DNA of 64,000 nt from DATAEK01 sp036258055 (lineage in GTDB: Bacteria; Acidobacteriota; Vicinamibacteria; Vicinamibacterales; 2-12-FULL-66-21), in assembly GCA_036258055.1 (NCBI GenBank), contig DATAEK010000282.1, forward strand, positions 62,001 through 126,000, written 5' to 3'. Shown here piece after piece: positions 34,250-42,445 of this stretch (positions within the stretch are counted from its first letter, which is position 1; each line of letters starts with the position of its first letter). Made by a program: the position numbers and the translations under genes. The notes under the pieces were generated by a model that saw nothing but the letters and a program-made list of their open reading frames with translations, was not told the DNA's origin and did not search any database.

Positions 34250-35404
34250 TCAGCGCGGGGCCGGTGTTTCGTCCAGCAAATGCTGCTGTTGAATGAACCG
34301 GTCCAGCGCGTCAGCCACGATCTCGTGGCCTCTCGGCGTCAGGTGCACGGTCTGCTGGAAGAACAGGTCCGGGCCAGGCAACGCGGCGCGCAACGCGGGC
34401 AGCACGTCGAGGCGGGGGAGCGGCAGGCCGGCGAGCGCGGCCTCGAACCGCGACGTCGCGGCGTCGCGTACGAGCTCGCCGCCCGACTGCGCGACGGCCT
34501 CCTTCAATCGACCGAAGTCCGCATCGTCGATCTGGAATCGCGCCGGCATGAGCATGACGGCCGTTCGGGCGCCGGACGCCGACGCCGTGCTGGCGATTTC
34601 GGCCACGCACTCGCGGGTGATCGTCAGCCCCTGAGCAATCCGCGGCGCGGGAGTGGCAGCGTAACTCTGAAGCGGTGGTTCAGGGGTGCCGAGCGCGCCG
34701 CTGAAACGCTCGGTAGCGGAGACGACGCGGAGACGAAGCACCTGCAGGACCATGCTGCGTCGCACGATGCGTCGAAGACGCGTCGAGAGCGACTCGCCAA
34801 CAGCGCTTGCGGCCGGCCGGCTGTCGGCCTTGAGTTTGGACGCCGACGTCACCGCTTCTTCAGCGTCGTTGCCGACGAATAGCGTTTCAATGACGAGGTC
34901 CGGCTGCAGCGTCGGGGCGAGGCTCCTGAAGAGGAGTAGTTCCTCGACCGGCCCGTATCCCTGCACGCCCGCGTTGATCACGCGGTAGTGGTGTCCGGAC
35001 GAGCGGGCATTTAGTCGGGCTTCGAGCAATTCGCCGAAGGTCTGGCCCCACGCCACCTGCACTGACAGTACGAGCGAATCGCCGAGGATGACGATGCGGC
35101 GCTCGTCGGGCGCCTTCGGGCCAAGAGGTTCTTCGTCGCGGACCCCGGTGGCATTGATTGCGATGTCGGTATCGAACTCCGCCGTCGTGAACCGTACGTG
35201 CGCTCCTGGCTTCAGGCGATAACCGATCGCCGGATCTCCTGTGAAGAGCCCCTGGAACGCCGGAGCGGCTTCGGAACTGCCCCACATCCGGAGCGCAGCC
35301 TCGAAGACGCCGAATTGGATCGCCAGGACTATCGCGAACGCCAGCGCATGGCGCGCGCGGCGCCGGAACGCGGCGCTCTTCTCAGCGCTGCGCGTCTCGC
35401 TCAT
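34250..35404 (-). CDS. SGNH/GDSL hydrolase-like acetyltransferase partner (AlgJ/AlgX-like role)
   Basis: Membrane-anchored SGNH-fold protein of 384 residues. An N-terminal basic region and one helix (residues about 18-38) would place the catalytic domain in the periplasm. Block I is VILGDSLVLS (catalytic Ser in GDS), the block II glycine is NAGVQGYGP, the block III Asn is FVGND, and the block V region is TVHLTPRGHEI with the catalytic His. With the adjacent MBOAT protein it likely completes O-acetylation of the surface glycan (inference). It overlaps the aminotransferase gene by 23 bp. Confidence 0.83.
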   Translation of the reverse strand: MSETRSAEKSAAFRRRARHALAFAIVLAIQFGVFEAALRMWGSSEAAPAFQGLFTGDPAIGYRLKPGAHVRFTTAEFDTDIAINATGVRDEEPLGPKAPDERRIVILGDSLVLSVQVAWGQTFGELLEARLNARSSGHHYRVINAGVQGYGPVEELLLFRSLAPTLQPDLVIETLFVGNDAEEAVTSASKLKADSRPAASAVGESLSTRLRRIVRRSMVLQVLRLRVVSATERFSGALGTPEPPLQSYAATPAPRIAQGLTITRECVAEIASTASASGARTAVMLMPARFQIDDADFGRLKEAVAQSGGELVRDAATSRFEAALAGLPLPRLDVLPALRAALPGPDLFFQQTVHLTPRGHEIVADALDRFIQQQHLLDETPAPR

Positions 35405-36503
35405 GACGCGCTGACGCGGGTGACGGCCCCTTGATCACGGCTTCGGCGACCTGCTGAATCGCCTCGTCCGGAAGCCGCGGATGGAGCGGCAGCGAGAAGA
35501 TCTCGCGGCAGACGCGGTTGGCGATCGGGCAGTCCGCCGGATTGAGTGCCGACATCGCCGGTTGCGCGGGAATGGGGATGGGATAGTGAATCAGCGTTTC
35601 GACACCCGCCGCGCGCAGGTGGGCCTGCATGGCGTCGCGCTCCTCGCTGCGAACGGGGAACAGGTGATACACGTGGCCGGCGTCGAGCTCGGGCGGCACG
35701 ACGATGGTGTCGGCCTCGGCGAGCGCCTCGCGGTATTTTCGCGCGAGCGCGCGGCGGCGGTCCGTCCAGCGGGGAAGGAACGGCAGCCGTGCGTGGAGCA
35801 CCGCCGCCTGCAGCTCGTCGAGTCGTGAATTCACGCCGAGCTCGGCGTGATGGTAGCGATCGGTCTGTCCACCGTTCCGCAATCGTTTGAGCCGGGCCCA
35901 GATGTTGGCATCGGTCGTGGTGATGGCTCCGCCGTCACCGAGCGCGCCGAGGTTCTTCGTCGGGTAGAAGCTGTAGGCAGCCACCGTTCCAAAGCTGCCA
36001 ACCGGCTTTCCTGCCGACGTCGCCCCGTGCGCCTGACAGCAATCCTCGAGGATGGCCAGGCCGTGGCGTTCCGCCACCGCTGCGATCGCCGGCATGTCTG
36101 CGGCCTGTCCGTAGAGATGCACTGGCATGATCGCCGCTGTTCGCGGCGACACCGCTGCTGCCGCCGCGCGCGGATCGAGCGTGAGGCGATCGGAATCGAT
36201 ATCCGCAAACACCGGGCGCGCACCCGCCATCACGATGGCGAGCGCCGAGTACGCCGCAGAGAGTGGTGACGTGATCACCTCGTCGCCAGGGCCGATGCCG
36301 AGGGCGCGGAGTCCGATCGCGAGCGCATCGGTTCCGGTACCGACGCCGATCGCAAACGGCGCCTGACACGCGTCGGCGAACGCACGCTCGAACGCCTCGA
36401 GCTCGGGTCCGAGCACGAACCAGCCTCGCGCGATCACCCGCCCGATCGCCGCCTCGATGGCCGGCAGATCCTCGGCTGGCGTGAGCTGCAGGAAGGCGAT
36501 CAT
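35382..36503 (-). CDS. DegT/DnrJ/EryC1/StrS-family aminotransferase
   Basis: PLP-dependent aminotransferase of 373 residues acting on keto-sugars (NDP-4-keto or 3-keto hexoses). The PLP lysine is in FYPTKNLGALGDGGA, GTGTDALAIGLRALGIGPGDEVI is the N-terminal cofactor segment, and LEDCCQAHGA carries the conserved Asp. With the SDR epimerase/dehydratase at 26271-27233 it suggests that the glycan contains an aminodeoxysugar. Its ATG overlaps the stop of the upstream GT2 gene (ATGA). Confidence 0.92.
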   Translation of the reverse strand: MIAFLQLTPAEDLPAIEAAIGRVIARGWFVLGPELEAFERAFADACQAPFAIGVGTGTDALAIGLRALGIGPGDEVITSPLSAAYSALAIVMAGARPVFADIDSDRLTLDPRAAAAAVSPRTAAIMPVHLYGQAADMPAIAAVAERHGLAILEDCCQAHGATSAGKPVGSFGTVAAYSFYPTKNLGALGDGGAITTTDANIWARLKRLRNGGQTDRYHHAELGVNSRLDELQAAVLHARLPFLPRWTDRRRALARKYREALAEADTIVVPPELDAGHVYHLFPVRSEERDAMQAHLRAAGVETLIHYPIPIPAQPAMSALNPADCPIANRVCREIFSLPLHPRLPDEAIQQVAEAVIKGPSPASARHERDAQR

Positions 36504-37282
36504 CGGTTCCCCGCCCGCGGCTGCCCGACGGCGGCGGCCTTCGACCCCGCCTCACGCAAGTGCTCGCCGCGAACCACGAGTACGACCCAGAGCTTCATGA
36601 CGTCGATGGCGGTCTTGAAGAGACGGCGGAAATTGAAGAATTGTGACCGGCCGTAGGCGCGATGGTAGTGGTGGACGGGGACCTCGGCGATCACGAACCC
36701 GGCGTCCTGAATCTTTTTCATCATCTCGAGGCAGATGACCCCGCTGTTCTTCTCGAGCCTCACTTTGTCGAAGATCGAGCGTCGCATGAGACGGAAGTCG
36801 CAATCGACGTCGCGCACTCTCAGACCGAAGAGCAGCTTGACGGTGTGGTGGTAGATGCGCCCGATCACGATCCGGTGCAACGGGTCGGATCGGCTGATCT
36901 TGTACCCGTTGACGAGATCGACGTCCTCATTGAACGCTCGCCAGAGGACCGCCATTTCGGCCGGATCGTACTGCGCGTCGCCGTCGGTATAGAAGATCAA
37001 GTCGCGAGTGGACGCTTCGAAGCCGCTGCGGAGCGCCCCGCCGTAGCCGCGGTTCCGCTCGTGGTGGACGACCCGGACCTCCGGGTAGGTGCGTGCGAGC
37101 TCGTCTGCGATCTGCGCGGTCGCGTCCGCGCTCCCATCGTTGACGATGATGACCTCGAAGTTGGAAGTGAGCTCACGCGCGGTGTGGAGCGCGGAGATCA
37201 CGAGGCTCGCGATTGTCCCGCTGTCGTTGTAGGCGGGGAAGAACACACTGAGCCCCAGCTTCGGTCCCTCAGGCTTCGCCAT
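36500..37282 (-). CDS. GT2-family glycosyltransferase
   Basis: Cytoplasmic GT-A glycosyltransferase of 260 residues. FFPAYNDSGTIASLV opens the nucleotide-binding half, IIVNDGSADAT and FYTDGDAQYDP (D-x-D) bind the sugar nucleotide and metal, and DVDCDFRLMRRSIFD is the acceptor-side motif of DPM1/GtrB-like enzymes. There is one possible C-terminal membrane-associating helix. It may load polyprenyl phosphate with a sugar. It is coupled to the aminotransferase gene. Confidence 0.86.
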   Translation of the reverse strand: MAKPEGPKLGLSVFFPAYNDSGTIASLVISALHTARELTSNFEVIIVNDGSADATAQIADELARTYPEVRVVHHERNRGYGGALRSGFEASTRDLIFYTDGDAQYDPAEMAVLWRAFNEDVDLVNGYKISRSDPLHRIVIGRIYHHTVKLLFGLRVRDVDCDFRLMRRSIFDKVRLEKNSGVICLEMMKKIQDAGFVIAEVPVHHYHRAYGRSQFFNFRRLFKTAIDVMKLWVVLVVRGEHLREAGSKAAAVGQPRAGNR

Positions 37283-37299
37283 CGAATGAACCGTAAATC

Positions 37300-38538
37300 T
37301 TAGCGTTCAGCGGATTTGCGCGCAAGCGCGTGCCGGTACGCCGACTCGAAGCTGACGGCCGCCGCCGCCCAGCCGTAGCGCTCGGCCACAAGGCGGCGCC
37401 CGGCGTCGCCGAGACGTGTCCGGGCGGTGGGATCCGATGACAGCGTCGCGATCGCGCCGGCAAGCGCCGAGGAGTCGCGCTCGGGGACGATCATGCCGGT
37501 CCGGCCATGTTCGACTACGGCGCCGATACCGCCGGCAGCGGTCGTCACGAGCGGCGCTCCAGCGGCGAGCGCTTCGAGCACCACGTTGGGGAGACCGTCG
37601 ACGTTGCCGCTGTCGTCCCGCACGGATGGCACGGCCACGATGTCCGCTGCGGCGAAGTGGGCGCCGACCTCGTCCTGACTGAGGTTCCCCAGAAACCGGA
37701 CGCGCTCCGCCACGCCGATCTTTCGGGCACGCTCTTCGAGCTCGGAACGCAGATCCCCCTCGCCTGCGATGGCAAGAACAATCGGTGGTTGCGGCGTAAT
37801 CAGTCCGATCGCGTCCACGAGGTATTCGAACCCCTTCTTGCGCACGAGCCTTCCCGCGGCGCACACGAGCAGACCAGCCGGTCCCACTCCGAGTCGAGCC
37901 CGCGTCGCTTCGCGAGCGCCCGCCTGGGGCCGGAACCGATCGATATCGACGCCGTAGGGAACGACTTCGATGCTCCCGGGATCAGCGCCGAGCCGGATCG
38001 CGCGCCTCGCAAGATCCGCGCTGCAGGCGGTCACGGCCCCGGCGCGGCGGAAGACATAGCCGGCCGCACGGCGCGCGGGGCTCAGCGTTTCGGCCACGTA
38101 GACGTCTGATCCGTGGAGGCTGACCACGAGCGGGAGGCTGGGCACGGCGGTCGCGGCCATGAAGCCGCCTGGAATGACCCAGTGGCCGTGCATGATCGTG
38201 GCGCGGTGCCGGAGCGCGATGGTCCGCGCGGCGCGCCAGCCCGCCGCGATCGCGAGTGGCGCTGCTGCGTACGCGGCGCCACGCAGGCTGACATCGGCGC
38301 GCATCGCTGAGGCGTACCCGAAGACGTTGAGCGCAGACAGCGGCGCGTATTTGAAGAAGTGGAAGTGGACGCCGTCTTCGACCGGCGCGCGCCGCACGAG
38401 CGGATGCCACGGCGCAACGACATGGACCTCATGTCCCCTCGCAGCCACGGACTTCGCGATCGGCTCCATGAACGTGCCGACGCTGTCTCCGGGAAACCGC
38501 GGGTACGACGTCGTCACCATGACGACGATCTCCGCCAT
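37300..38538 (-). CDS. GT4-family glycosyltransferase
   Basis: Retaining GT-B enzyme of 412 residues. The N-terminus MVTTSYPRFPGDSVGTF and HGHWVIPGGFM are typical of the subgroup with Glyco_trans_4_4; the donor domain shows GRLVRKKGFEYLVDA and ADIVAVPSVRDDSGNVDGLPNVVLEALAAGAPL (E-x7-E-like). It probably adds a hexose or hexosamine to the lipid-linked glycan. It starts 2 bp after the DPM1-like gene stop. Confidence 0.9.
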   Translation of the reverse strand: MAEIVVMVTTSYPRFPGDSVGTFMEPIAKSVAARGHEVHVVAPWHPLVRRAPVEDGVHFHFFKYAPLSALNVFGYASAMRADVSLRGAAYAAAPLAIAAGWRAARTIALRHRATIMHGHWVIPGGFMAATAVPSLPLVVSLHGSDVYVAETLSPARRAAGYVFRRAGAVTACSADLARRAIRLGADPGSIEVVPYGVDIDRFRPQAGAREATRARLGVGPAGLLVCAAGRLVRKKGFEYLVDAIGLITPQPPIVLAIAGEGDLRSELEERARKIGVAERVRFLGNLSQDEVGAHFAAADIVAVPSVRDDSGNVDGLPNVVLEALAAGAPLVTTAAGGIGAVVEHGRTGMIVPERDSSALAGAIATLSSDPTARTRLGDAGRRLVAERYGWAAAAVSFESAYRHALARKSAER

Positions 38539-38539
38539 G

Positions 38540-39259
38540 TCAGGACGATCGGCTGAAGACGAGCCGCCAGGGAACGATCAGCGATTCGGCGAGCACGGCG
38601 CTCGAGACTTTCGAGTGTCCGAGCCGCCGCTCGACGAAGATGATCGGGGTCTCGCCGATCCGGCAGCCGCGCCGGCTGGCTTCGAAGAGCATCTCGACGA
38701 GGAACGCGTAGCCGTCGGACACCATTCGCTCGAGCGGCAGCAGTGACAGTGCACTACGGCGCCAGCACCGGAACCCGCTCGTGCAGTCACGCGGCGTGAG
38801 GCGCGTGACCGCGCGAATGTATTTGTTGGCGAACGCGCTCAGAAAGATTCGATGCAACGGCCAGTTGACCACGCTCACGCCATTCAAGTACCGCGAGCCG
38901 ATGACCACGTCGAATCTGGCCGCGGTCTCGACGAGGTCGGGCAGGTAGTCGGGGCTGTGCGAGAGGTCCGCGTCCATCTGGCAGATGAGATCTGCATCGG
39001 TCGAGGCGAGCGCGTGCCGCAGGCCATCGACATACGATCGTCCCAGACCGCGCGGCCCGGTGCGGTGCATGACTTCGAGCCGTCCAGGAAACTCGGCCGC
39101 CAGAGCATCGGCAATCGCACCGGTCCCGTCCGGCGAGCCGTCGTCGACCACCAGCATGCGGTAGCCCTCGCGGCACAGCACGGCACGCACCAGCACCGGG
39201 AGGTTGTCCCGCTCGTTGTAGGTCGGGGTCACGACGAGGACGTTCGGGTGTGCGGTCAC
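38540..39259 (-). CDS. GT2 polyprenol-phosphate mannosyltransferase-like (DPM1-type)
   Basis: GT2 enzyme of 239 residues, with PTYNERDNLPVLV, VDDGSPDGTGAIADALA, MDADLSHSPDYLPDL (D-x-D) and the signature DCTSGFRCWRR. These are features of bacterial Dpm1/Ppm1-type synthases that charge polyprenyl phosphate with mannose or another hexose. The GTG at 39259 overlaps the stop of the GT39-like gene (GTGA), making a likely donor-synthase plus membrane-transferase pair. It resembles the GT2 at 16647-17414. Confidence 0.9.
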   Translation of the reverse strand: MTAHPNVLVVTPTYNERDNLPVLVRAVLCREGYRMLVVDDGSPDGTGAIADALAAEFPGRLEVMHRTGPRGLGRSYVDGLRHALASTDADLICQMDADLSHSPDYLPDLVETAARFDVVIGSRYLNGVSVVNWPLHRIFLSAFANKYIRAVTRLTPRDCTSGFRCWRRSALSLLPLERMVSDGYAFLVEMLFEASRRGCRIGETPIIFVERRLGHSKVSSAVLAESLIVPWRLVFSRSS

Positions 39260-40488
39260 AGATGGTGTCGGTTGCCCAGCGCGGCAGCGCAGATGATGAG
39301 CGTCGGATCGATCACGGGAATCCTGAACCGTTCCTGCGGAAAGAACACGAGGCAGATCAGCATTGCGGACGCCGCGAGCAGGAAGATCGCCGTCGGTCGC
39401 CGCGGGCTGCGCCAGAGACGCCGCGCGCCGGCCACCGCAAAAGGCAGCAGCAGCAGGTACGACGCAACCGACGCGATTCGGTATCGTGCCGAGTGTAACG
39501 CATACGACGGCCCGATCGGGACGAGCGTGAAAAAAGCCTTGCGCGCCACGAGTACGGCCCAACGGCCGGGTTGCTCCCGGATGAACGCGAGCGCATCGCG
39601 GTAGTACAGCGGTTCGAGCTCGTCGCCGCTCAGGTTCGGATGGGCTCGGCGGAACTCGATCTCGGCGCGCTTGAGGTCCGGGTTGGCCGCGAGATCACCT
39701 TCACCGGTCGCAAGCGGATGATTCCCCGTCCAGAATGTGACACCACCTTCCGACGCGACCAGGATGAATCGATCGTGTACCCGCAGGTTGCGCGCGGTCC
39801 ATGGAGCGACGGTTGCGATCGCGGCCGCGACGAACGCCACGGCGAGAACGACCCGGCGCGTCGCGACCAGCCAGAGGACGGCCAGGGGAAGAAAGACGAG
39901 CGCGACCGGGCGAATGAGGATGGCTGCACCGACGAGCGCACCCGCGGCCAGTCCCAGTGTGTTGTGACCGCGACCGTCAGTTCCGGTGGAATCGACCGCC
40001 TTCTGCAGCAGCAAAGCTCCGGAGATGACGACGGCTGAATAGACGGTCTCGCTGAGTACGTACACCGTCATCCACACGAGCGGTGGATAGATCGCAGCGA
40101 TCATCGCGGCAAGGGCACCAGCTGCGGGGCCAGCACTCCTGAATGCAATGATTCCGATCAACCATACCGTGAAGGCGCCCACAAGCGCCTGCGCAACCTT
40201 GACGCGAGCGGGCGTGCTCGACGCGTCGATGCTGCCGGCGCCAATAGCTGCGAGCAGGAGGGGATAGCCGGGCGCGCGGCCAAACTGCGGCGACGTTCCG
40301 GCGGCCGGCCGCTGATATGTGAATCCGTGTCCCTCCTGAAGACTCGCCGCGAGCTCCAAATACTCGCGCTCGTCGTGCGTGAGCGGCTTTCCCGTCCAGT
40401 AGACGAACCCAAAAACGAGGCGGGCGACGAGACCGGCTGCCGCTGCCGCCAGGATCAGCCGCCGCCCCTGACGATCATCGAGGCCCAT
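39256..40488 (-). CDS. GT39/ArnT-like membrane glycosyltransferase
   Basis: Polytopic protein of 410 residues in the PMT/ArnT-like GT-C group. The first periplasmic loop holds KPLTHDEREYLELAASLQEGHGF, in which H-D-E matches the GT39 catalytic acidic motif. About nine helices follow, with PVALVFLPLAVLWL and NLRVHDRFILVAS typical of this family in acidobacterial genomes. Lying next to the DPM1-like synthase, it is a good candidate user of its product. Confidence 0.83.
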   Translation of the reverse strand: MGLDDRQGRRLILAAAAAGLVARLVFGFVYWTGKPLTHDEREYLELAASLQEGHGFTYQRPAAGTSPQFGRAPGYPLLLAAIGAGSIDASSTPARVKVAQALVGAFTVWLIGIIAFRSAGPAAGALAAMIAAIYPPLVWMTVYVLSETVYSAVVISGALLLQKAVDSTGTDGRGHNTLGLAAGALVGAAILIRPVALVFLPLAVLWLVATRRVVLAVAFVAAAIATVAPWTARNLRVHDRFILVASEGGVTFWTGNHPLATGEGDLAANPDLKRAEIEFRRAHPNLSGDELEPLYYRDALAFIREQPGRWAVLVARKAFFTLVPIGPSYALHSARYRIASVASYLLLLPFAVAGARRLWRSPRRPTAIFLLAASAMLICLVFFPQERFRIPVIDPTLIICAAALGNRHHL

Positions 40489-40494
40489 CGACGC

Positions 40495-41355
40495 TCAGCG
40501 TCGTCCTTCGAACCGCAGCGCGGAGATCTGCTCGGAAACGAGCCCCACCAGGAACACGATCACCGCCAGCATGATCAGGAGAACGGAGGAGTTGGTGACG
40601 TGCATCTCCCAGTAGATCGTGTACAGCGCGTAGCCGACACCGAGCGCGAAGCAGAGGAGGCTGATTGGCAGGAAGACTCGCAGTGGGCTGAACAGGGTCA
40701 CGATCTTGAGGATGATGAGCAGGAACCGGCTGCCGTCGTGCGCCAGCCGGATTTTCGACGTGCCAACACGCGGCCGTGCCTCGACCGGCTCGAACCCGAC
40801 GTTGTAGCCCGCCTTGATGAACGCAAGCGTTGTCGTCGTCGGCGTCGAGAAGCCGTTTGGCAGGAGGTGGAGGAACTCGCGCAACTGTTCGCGCCGCGCC
40901 GCACGAAACCCTGACGTCAAGTCGGGAATCGATCGCCCCGTCAGGTAGCTGGCGAGGCGGTTGAGCGCGCTGTTGCCGAATCGCCTGGCCTGTGTCGCCT
41001 GGGTCGAGGTGGACCTCGATCCGATCACGAGGTCGTACTCGCCGAGCCTCGACACCATGCGTCGAGCATCTTCAGGTCGATGCTGACCGTCGCCGTCCAT
41101 GATCAGCACAAACTCGCCGGTCGCGCTGCGGATGCCGCTCTTCACTGCCGCACCGTTGCCTTTGTTGTACGGATGGCGGATCACGCACGCGCCCGCGGCT
41201 TTGGCACGAACGGCCGTGTCGTCCCGCGATCCATCGTCGACGACGATGATCTCGTGCCACGACGCCACAGTTTTCAATGCGGAAACAACGTCGGCGACAG
41301 CCGGGCCTTCGTTGAACGCCGGGATGACGATGGAGACGTCTGACGGATCGGCCAC
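40495..41355 (-). CDS. GT2-family glycosyltransferase with C-terminal membrane helices
   Basis: GT2 enzyme of 286 residues. IVIPAFNEGPAVADVV, VDDGSRDDT and MDGDGQHRPED (D-x-D-like metal site) form the GT-A core, and PDLTSGFRAARRE is the acceptor motif. Two C-terminal hydrophobic helices (about residues 215-275) anchor it, as in GtrB/ArnC-type polyprenyl-phosphate glycosyltransferases. It is 2 bp from the next upstream gene, with a similar architecture. Confidence 0.88.
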   Translation of the reverse strand: MADPSDVSIVIPAFNEGPAVADVVSALKTVASWHEIIVVDDGSRDDTAVRAKAAGACVIRHPYNKGNGAAVKSGIRSATGEFVLIMDGDGQHRPEDARRMVSRLGEYDLVIGSRSTSTQATQARRFGNSALNRLASYLTGRSIPDLTSGFRAARREQLREFLHLLPNGFSTPTTTTLAFIKAGYNVGFEPVEARPRVGTSKIRLAHDGSRFLLIILKIVTLFSPLRVFLPISLLCFALGVGYALYTIYWEMHVTNSSVLLIMLAVIVFLVGLVSEQISALRFEGRR

Positions 41356-41357
41356 GC

Positions 41358-42386
41358 CTAGCGTTCCCAGCGCCGGTCGGCACCGGAGTGCGTCAGGGCG
41401 CCAGATCGTTCAGACGGGTCAGGATGGCTGTCGCCGTGAGGGTGCGGCAATTCGAGCGACCGTACGCGATAGACCAGATCTTCGAGCAGCTTGCGGTTCG
41501 CGGAGATGACGTCGGCAAGAAGCCCAATGAGGACGACCTGGAAGCCGACGATCATCAGGACGGCTGAGAGGATCAGGGACTGCAGATGTCCTGTGCCCTT
41601 GTCGACGAAGAAGTAGAAATACAAAAACCGCAACCCGCCAGCAACGCCACCCCCGAAGACGAGCAGGCCGATGTAGGTGAAGACCTTCAGCGGCTCGTAC
41701 ATCGCGTAGATGCGCACGATCGTCGCGGCCGAGCGCTTGATGTACGAGAAGATGCTGTCGAACAGCCGCGAATCTCGCGTGCGCGGGTTCGTCGAGACGG
41801 GCACGTGTGCGATCGCCATCCGCTTCTTGCCGGCCTGGATGATCGATTCGAGCGTGTACGAGAACTCGGAGACGATCGTCATCCGCAGTGCGGCTTCCCG
41901 CGTGTAGGCGCGAAACCCGCTCGTGGTATCGGGCACGGTCGTGTTGGAGACCTGTCGCACGACCCAGCTCCCGAGACGCTGCAGCTGACGCTTGCGCCAG
42001 GACATGTGCTCGACCTCGGCGATATTTCGATCGCCGATGACGATATCCGCCTGGCCGTTCAACAGCGGTTCGAGCAGCTTCGCGATCTCGTGCCCGGCGT
42101 ACTGATTGTCGGCATCCGTGTTGACGATGAAGTCGGCGCCTTGTTTCAGCGAGGCATCGATGCCGGCGACGAATGCTGCGGCCAGACCTTTGTTCCGCCG
42201 GAGCCGCACGACATGATCGGCGCCGCAGGCTCGCGCGACCTCGCTCGTGCCATCGCGGGATCCATCGTCCACGACCAGGATTTCGACGACGTCAATCCCC
42301 GGGACTGATCGCGGAAGGTCAGCCAGTGTGGCCGGCAGCGTCGTCGCCTCGTTGAGGCACGGAATCTGGATGATCAGCTTTTTCAA
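41358..42386 (-). CDS. GT2-family glycosyltransferase with C-terminal membrane helices
   Basis: GT2 enzyme of about 342 residues with IQIPCLNEATTLPATLADL, VDDGSRDGTSEVA and NTDADNQY (D-x-D). It has TTSGFRAYTREAAL and two or three C-terminal hydrophobic segments, an architecture resembling dolichyl/undecaprenyl-phosphate glycosyltransferases. The hydrophilic tail is His/Ser/Pro-rich. TTG 42386 is preferred since GGTGG lies 7 nt upstream; the earlier TTG at 42404 lies in the tandem repeat that precedes the gene. Confidence 0.85.
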   Translation of the reverse strand: MKKLIIQIPCLNEATTLPATLADLPRSVPGIDVVEILVVDDGSRDGTSEVARACGADHVVRLRRNKGLAAAFVAGIDASLKQGADFIVNTDADNQYAGHEIAKLLEPLLNGQADIVIGDRNIAEVEHMSWRKRQLQRLGSWVVRQVSNTTVPDTTSGFRAYTREAALRMTIVSEFSYTLESIIQAGKKRMAIAHVPVSTNPRTRDSRLFDSIFSYIKRSAATIVRIYAMYEPLKVFTYIGLLVFGGGVAGGLRFLYFYFFVDKGTGHLQSLILSAVLMIVGFQVVLIGLLADVISANRKLLEDLVYRVRSLELPHPHGDSHPDPSERSGALTHSGADRRWER

Positions 42387-42400
42387 GGAGTTGCCACCGC

Positions 42401-42445
42401 GCAATTATGGCAATTCCGGCAATTTTGGCAATTGTCGCGATTCAT
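42401..42445. repeat. Five tandem nonamers (GCAATTNNG)
   Basis: Units GCAATTATG, GCAATTCCG, GCAATTTTG, GCAATTGTC and GCGATTCAT follow each other without gap. The first six bases are conserved and the last three vary. The array spans the gap between the GT4 and GT2 genes and covers the GT4 stop codon (42442-42444). Each unit's GGCAATT core partly self-complements with AATTGCC on the other strand. Confidence 0.85.
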
